Assembly: GCA_020425885.1 (NCBI GenBank)
Contig: JAGQRA010000762.1
Span: 1-10,703 of the forward strand
DNA from: Planctomycetota bacterium
Lineage (GTDB): Bacteria > Planctomycetota > UBA1135 > UBA2386
Length of the DNA stretch: 10,703 bases
Reading direction: 5' to 3'
This document shows positions 6,948-10,703 of this stretch, piece after piece. Position 1 is the stretch's first letter, and each line of letters begins with the position of its first letter. A model generated the notes under the pieces. It was given only the letters and a program-made list of their open reading frames with translations. It was not told the DNA's origin and ran no database searches. Both the position numbers and the translations under genes were made by a program.

Positions 6948-7877
6948 ATGATGTCGCCACGAATGTCGTTGCCGCTCCTGCAAGCACTGCGTCCGCATCA
7001 GTGGGTCAAGAATCTCCTCGTGTTGGCGCCGCTGTTCTTCGCCACGACGAAGTCGAGAGGGTCCGAGGTCAACTCCTTCTTCGACCCGACCGCCTGGTCG
7101 AGCGCGGCGATCGCCCTGTTGGTGTTCTGCTTCGCGGCCAGCTCGATCTACCTGCTCAACGACATAGTCGACCGAGAACAGGATGCCCGGCACCCGAAGA
7201 AGCGCCTGCGGCCGATCGCCTCGGGACGGCTGCCGGTCGGCGCCGCCCGCATCGAACTGGCGGTCGTGCTCGCCGCCTGCGTCGGACTGAGCTTCCAGGT
7301 GCCGCCCTCACCGGGCGGCGTGCCCTACGTGGCCTGGCCGGCGGCCTATCTGGTGCTCAACATCCTCTACTCGTTCTGGCTGAAGCGCCTCGTCGTCATC
7401 GATTGCATGTGCATCGCCATCGGCTTCCAGCTGCGGGTGCAGGCCGGAGCGGCCGCGATCGGTGTCGAGTCCTCGCGCTGGCTGCTGCTGTGCACGTTCT
7501 TCTTCTCGCTGTTCCTGGCGTTCTGCAAGCGCTACGAGGAAGTCGGCCGCCAGGCCGAGACCGACGGACCGACCCGGCAGACGATGGAGGACTACACGCA
7601 GTCCTTCCTCAACGTGATGATCGGCCCGCTGGCCGCGCTCAGCATCCTGAGCTACTCGCTCTACACCGTCAGCCCCGAGACGATCGCGGTCCACCACACG
7701 GACCGCTTGATGTACACGGTCCCGTTCGTCGTCTACGGCGTCTTCCGCTACCTCTTCCTCGTCTATCGCAAGAGCGAGGGCGGCGACCCGGCGCGCCTGC
7801 TGTTCCGCGACCTCCCCCTGGTGCTGTCGGGCCTGGCCTATGGCCTGACCGTCGTCGCCCTGCTGCGCTGGCTGTAG
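6948..7877 (+). CDS. UbiA-family prenyltransferase, decaprenyl-phosphate phosphoribosyltransferase-like
   Basis: A 309-residue, strongly hydrophobic UbiA-superfamily protein with about eight or nine membrane segments. LRPHQWVKNLLVLAPLFF (14-31) is the opening typical of decaprenyl-phosphate phosphoribosyltransferases (mycobacterial Rv3806c type). The first Asp-rich motif is NDIVDREQD (71-79), followed by RHPKKRLRPIASGRL (81-95), both hallmarks of that subgroup. YSFWLKRLVVIDCMCIAIGF (141-160), LRVQAGA (162-168) and FCKRYEEVG (192-200) also fit. The family moves phosphoribose from PRPP to polyprenyl phosphate, giving a lipid-linked phosphoribose; activity here is inferred from the subgroup resemblance. 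ATG at 6948, 6951 or 6963 could each start it; none has a clear ribosome site, and the conserved part begins at about residue 14. It diverges from the envelope operon, and a kinase gene follows 55 bp after its stop. Confidence 0.88.
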   Translation: MMSPRMSLPLLQALRPHQWVKNLLVLAPLFFATTKSRGSEVNSFFDPTAWSSAAIALLVFCFAASSIYLLNDIVDREQDARHPKKRLRPIASGRLPVGAARIELAVVLAACVGLSFQVPPSPGGVPYVAWPAAYLVLNILYSFWLKRLVVIDCMCIAIGFQLRVQAGAAAIGVESSRWLLLCTFFFSLFLAFCKRYEEVGRQAETDGPTRQTMEDYTQSFLNVMIGPLAALSILSYSLYTVSPETIAVHHTDRLMYTVPFVVYGVFRYLFLVYRKSEGGDPARLLFRDLPLVLSGLAYGLTVVALLRWL

Positions 7878-7892
7878 CGGCGGGGGTCGGGG

Positions 7893-7898
7893 TATGCT
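7893..7898 (+). promoter_or_regulatory. Possible -10 box (TATGCT) for the kinase gene
   Basis: TATGCT lies 34 bases before the chosen ATG at 7933, in the 55-bp gap after the UbiA-like gene. It differs from TATAAT at two positions, and AT-richer hexamers are rare in this GC-rich sequence. No matching -35 element was recognised. The same bases hold an in-frame ATG (7894), so this could instead be a start codon. Confidence 0.25.
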
Positions 7899-7932
7899 GG
7901 CCGGCTGCACGCCGGTCGCCGCAATCCCGTCC

Positions 7933-10703
7933 ATGTCGCAGGATCAGAACCCCACGCTGTCGCTGACCGAAGGACTGCGCCAACGGCTGCTGGCGGACAT
8001 CGAGGCCGGCCGCACGATCGCGCTCTCCGATCGCGAACTCGACCATCCGGCCATCCGGCAGGTGCTGCCGGCACTGCTCGACGAGCTCAGCAGCAGCCGC
8101 AGCACCGCGCTCGCCGGGCCCCGCTTCCGGCGCTACACCCTGCTCGGCGAGATCGGCTGCGGCGGCATGAGCACGGTCTACCTGGCGCGCGACGAGGAGC
8201 TGCATCGCCACGTCGCATTGAAGGTCCTGCGCCCGTCGTCCGGTGACCATGACCGCGCCCAGCAACGGGCGCTGCGCGAGGCCCGCGCCCTGGCCAAGCT
8301 GGCCCATCCCAACATCGTCGCCATCTACGAGGTCGTGCAGGAAGGCAACCTGACCGCGATCGCGATGGAGTGGATCGACGGCATCGCGCTGTCCGGCTTG
8401 CTGCACAAGCTGCCCAAGGAAGCTGGCAAGAACGACATGGCGGTGGTTCGCGCCTGCCTCGGCACTTCGCCGGAAACCGGACCGCAGCTCGAGTCGACCG
8501 CGGCCCGCACCTTCGCCCGCATGATCCGCGACGTCGCCCTGGCCGCCGATCGTGCCCACCGCGAGGGCCTGCTCCATCTCGACATCAAGCCGGCCAACAT
8601 CCTCATCCGCCGGGATGGCGCGGCGCTGCTCGCCGACTTCGGCGTGGTTCGCGAGATCGACCTCGACGTCACCCACACCCAGACCTTCGCCGGCACGCCG
8701 ATCTATGCCGCCCCGGAACAGCTGCGCCGCGACGACAAGGCCTTCGGCCCGCACACCGACGTCTTCGGCCTCGGCATGACGCTGTACGAGATGCTGGCCC
8801 GCGCCCGCCCCGGCGCCAACGAAGGGCTCACCGAGATGCTGCTCCGCGTCGAGTCGGGCCGCATCCCGCGGCTGTCGACGCGCGCCACCGTCGCCAGCGA
8901 TCTCGAGAACATCGTCCACAAGGCCATCGCCGTCGAACCCCAGCATCGTTACCCGTCGGCTCGGGCGCTGGCCGACGACCTGACCGCGTTCCTCGAGGGC
9001 CTGCCGGTCACGGCCCATCCTGAGACCTGCCTGCAGCGAATGCGACGTTGGGTGCGCAGCGAACCCTGGAAGGCCACGCTGATCGCGGTCCTGCTGTTGA
9101 CGGTGCCGATCGTCGCCGTGCTCGGGACGACCCTGGTGCTGGAGCAGCCACGGATCGAGGAGTCGAAACGGCGCGAGGCGAGGGAGGCGTCCCGCCACCA
9201 CGTCCAGACCGCGTTCCAGACCCTGCTGATGACCGGCCAGATGCCGGCTACCGGACGCCAGGAGCTCGAGCGGGCCCGCGAGCTCGCCCCCGACAGCGAC
9301 GAGGTCTTCGCCTGCGCCGTCTCCGACCTGGGCCTGTGTCGCTGGCAGCAAGCGCTGGACACCATCTCCGCCCTGCCCGCGCCCAAGCAGGACGGCCTGG
9401 CCGTTCGAGCCCTGAAGAAGCGCCTCCTCGAGCAGCGGCCCTACTTCGACCAGGAAGAGGTGGAGGCCATCGCGAAGTCACGCGTCCCGCTCGACCTGCT
9501 GCTCGCGGCCCTCGACCGGATCCTGCTGTTTTGCGACACCGGCGTCGAAGAACACCTCGAGCTGGCCGGCACGATCCTCGACCATCTCTTCCGCATCCAA
9601 TCCGAACAGGACCCGCTGACCGTCGGCCTGCAGAGCTGGGTGGCGGGCTCGCTCGGCGACGAGGCGCTGCTCGCCAAGACCTGCATGGGTCTGCAGAGCC
9701 TGTGGCCCGACGATCTGAATGCCCAGACCTGGCGGATCCACGCCACCGGCATCCACGATCCCGATCGCGCCATCGCGCTGGCGCGAGAGCTGCTGGCCTC
9801 CGCCCCGCAGAACTACCGGCTCGCCAGCGCCGCGGCCCACTGGCTCATCTCGCGCGACCGCTGCCAGGATGCGCTCGACCTGCTCGCCGCGACTCCGGCC
9901 AACGACCTCCAGAAGGTGCACCGCCACGACCTCATCACCTACCTGCATGCGCGCCTCGGCCACGCGGACGTGGCGCGACAGATGCTCGACGACGCGGAGT
10001 TCCGCGATCAGAATCCACACGACCTCAAGCTCAACACGCTCGAGATCCTCGACGCCGATGCCGCTCGCCAGCATCACCTGGAGCTCATGGCCAGCGGCGA
10101 AGCGACCGTCCTGACCCTGCACGACGCCGCCAACTTCGCGGTCAAGCAACTGGACATCGACCTGCTCGAAGCGGTCGGACGTTGCGGCCGCAGGCAGTTC
10201 CCGCACCACCAGCTGTTCCGCATGATCCTCGGCCGGCAACGGGCGTTGGTTCGCGACTACCGCGGCGCGGCGAAGGAGTTCGAGGAGGTCGAGCTGCCGC
10301 GGGCCGGGATCGACAAACCAGCGCACGAGATAGCCTGCGTCTTCTGCTGGGCCCGGGACTGGCAATCACTGCTCCGGCTCTGCGAGCGCTGGCAGCGCTA
10401 CTCCACCGAATACCCGGTCAAGATGAACTACTACCTCGGCATCGCCTACGCCCGCCTGGGGGAGCCGACGCTCGCGATGCAGTGCTTCTCGCGGAGCATC
10501 GGACTCGCCACGCCCGAGAACCAGCCGCGCGCCGAAGCCTACTTCGAGAAGTGGTGGCTGCAGGTCGACGCCGACAGCCCCGTCAGCATGCGCGATCCCG
10601 AAGCAGCTGGCCGCGAGCTGAACCGCTGCGGCCTGCTGGGCAAGATCGAGGAAATGCCCTGGCTGCTCGCGATCGTCGCCGAGGTGATGTTCGCCAACGG
10701 GAA
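7933..10703 (+). CDS. Membrane-anchored Ser/Thr protein kinase with TPR-like C-terminal region, 3' end beyond the window
   Basis: 923 codons are visible and the frame is open at the right edge. A short helical N-terminal part (1-65) precedes a Hanks-type kinase domain (about 67-355): glycine loop GEIGCGGMSTVYLA (72-85), VALK with Lys97, helix-C Glu116, catalytic loop HLDIKPANIL with Asp217 and Asn222, DFG at 235-237, APE at 260-262, DVFGLG (276-281) and HRYPSA (338-343). All core catalytic residues are present, but HRD is HLD. An arginine-rich stretch (369-375) leads to one membrane span at about 381-402, which puts residues after about 405 outside the cytoplasm. That part is Ala/Leu-rich and helical, with loose TPR-like units such as YYLGIAYARLG near 836-846. 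It probably senses or binds protein partners; the ligand is unknown. ATG at 7933 is used; an in-frame ATG at 7894 would add 13 residues. This kinase style is common in planctomycetes. Confidence 0.92.
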   Translation, partial: MSQDQNPTLSLTEGLRQRLLADIEAGRTIALSDRELDHPAIRQVLPALLDELSSSRSTALAGPRFRRYTLLGEIGCGGMSTVYLARDEELHRHVALKVLRPSSGDHDRAQQRALREARALAKLAHPNIVAIYEVVQEGNLTAIAMEWIDGIALSGLLHKLPKEAGKNDMAVVRACLGTSPETGPQLESTAARTFARMIRDVALAADRAHREGLLHLDIKPANILIRRDGAALLADFGVVREIDLDVTHTQTFAGTPIYAAPEQLRRDDKAFGPHTDVFGLGMTLYEMLARARPGANEGLTEMLLRVESGRIPRLSTRATVASDLENIVHKAIAVEPQHRYPSARALADDLTAFLEGLPVTAHPETCLQRMRRWVRSEPWKATLIAVLLLTVPIVAVLGTTLVLEQPRIEESKRREAREASRHHVQTAFQTLLMTGQMPATGRQELERARELAPDSDEVFACAVSDLGLCRWQQALDTISALPAPKQDGLAVRALKKRLLEQRPYFDQEEVEAIAKSRVPLDLLLAALDRILLFCDTGVEEHLELAGTILDHLFRIQSEQDPLTVGLQSWVAGSLGDEALLAKTCMGLQSLWPDDLNAQTWRIHATGIHDPDRAIALARELLASAPQNYRLASAAAHWLISRDRCQDALDLLAATPANDLQKVHRHDLITYLHARLGHADVARQMLDDAEFRDQNPHDLKLNTLEILDADAARQHHLELMASGEATVLTLHDAANFAVKQLDIDLLEAVGRCGRRQFPHHQLFRMILGRQRALVRDYRGAAKEFEEVELPRAGIDKPAHEIACVFCWARDWQSLLRLCERWQRYSTEYPVKMNYYLGIAYARLGEPTLAMQCFSRSIGLATPENQPRAEAYFEKWWLQVDADSPVSMRDPEAAGRELNRCGLLGKIEEMPWLLAIVAEVMFANG

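Noticed and set aside
5041..6951. 636-codon open frame on the plus strand opposite the acyl-CoA ligase gene
   Set aside because: It is antisense to a clear, full-length enzyme. Its product is rich in Arg, His, Asp and Gln with no recognisable domain, as expected of a shadow frame in GC-rich DNA.
6871..6987. N-terminal extension of the acyl-CoA ligase from an ATG at 6987
   Set aside because: It would cross the start codons of the divergent UbiA-like gene and add residues not seen in the family; the CoA-binding domain begins just after 6870.
7894..7908. Met-Leu-Ala-Gly-Cys at the alternative kinase start, resembling a lipoprotein lipobox
   Set aside because: There is no preceding signal peptide (only Met before the box), and the kinase domain must stay in the cytoplasm.
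7897..7920. Hairpin CCGGC-TGCAC-GCCGG as a terminator of the UbiA-like gene
   Set aside because: The stem is only five strong pairs and no T-run follows, so it does not look like an intrinsic terminator.
7669..9351. 560-codon open frame on the minus strand opposite the UbiA-like and kinase genes
   Set aside because: It spans two well-supported genes on the other strand and shows only low-complexity composition.

Overview
The window is GC-rich, protein-dense bacterial chromosome with nine genes and no sign of mobile DNA, tRNA, rRNA or CRISPR. A planctomycete (Planctomycetota) or a close relative fits best. The reasons are a large Ser/Thr kinase with a single membrane span and a long TPR-like C-terminal region, a kinase catalytic domain of the style common in that phylum, mostly missing Shine-Dalgarno sequences, and Gram-negative-type envelope genes (GT9, LAB_N, ArnT-like). 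This assignment is an inference; no phylogenetic marker gene is present.

Layout. Seven genes on the minus strand, read right to left from about 6870 to the left edge, look like one operon: an ADP-forming acyl-CoA synthetase (6870-4762), a DPM1/ArnC-like GT2 glycosyltransferase (4765-4040), a 103-residue LAB_N membrane protein (4040-3729), an ArnT/PMT-like GT-C glycosyltransferase (3687-2173), a heptosyltransferase-like GT9 protein (2176-1181), the queuosine enzyme QueF (1142-777), and a purple-acid-phosphatase-like metallophosphoesterase that runs off the left edge. Three junctions overlap (ATGA, TGATG, ATGA); the other gaps are 41, 38 and about 60 bp. On the plus strand, divergent from the operon across about 77 bp, lies a UbiA-family polyprenyl-phosphate phosphoribosyltransferase-like gene (6948-7877). 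It is followed by the Ser/Thr kinase (7933 to the right edge).

How the genes may work together. GT2, LAB_N and GT-C form a plausible make, flip and transfer set for a polyprenyl-phosphate-linked sugar, as ArnC, ArnE/F and ArnT do for lipid A modification. The divergent UbiA homologue would make a second polyprenyl-phosphate sugar (phosphoribose), and the GT9 protein would add sugar to a cell-surface glycolipid from the cytoplasmic side. The most interesting idea is that the stand-alone LAB_N protein is a SemiSWEET/PQ-loop-like half-transporter for the lipid-linked sugar. QueF, the acyl-CoA synthetase and the phosphatase have no obvious link to this envelope role and may simply share the transcript.
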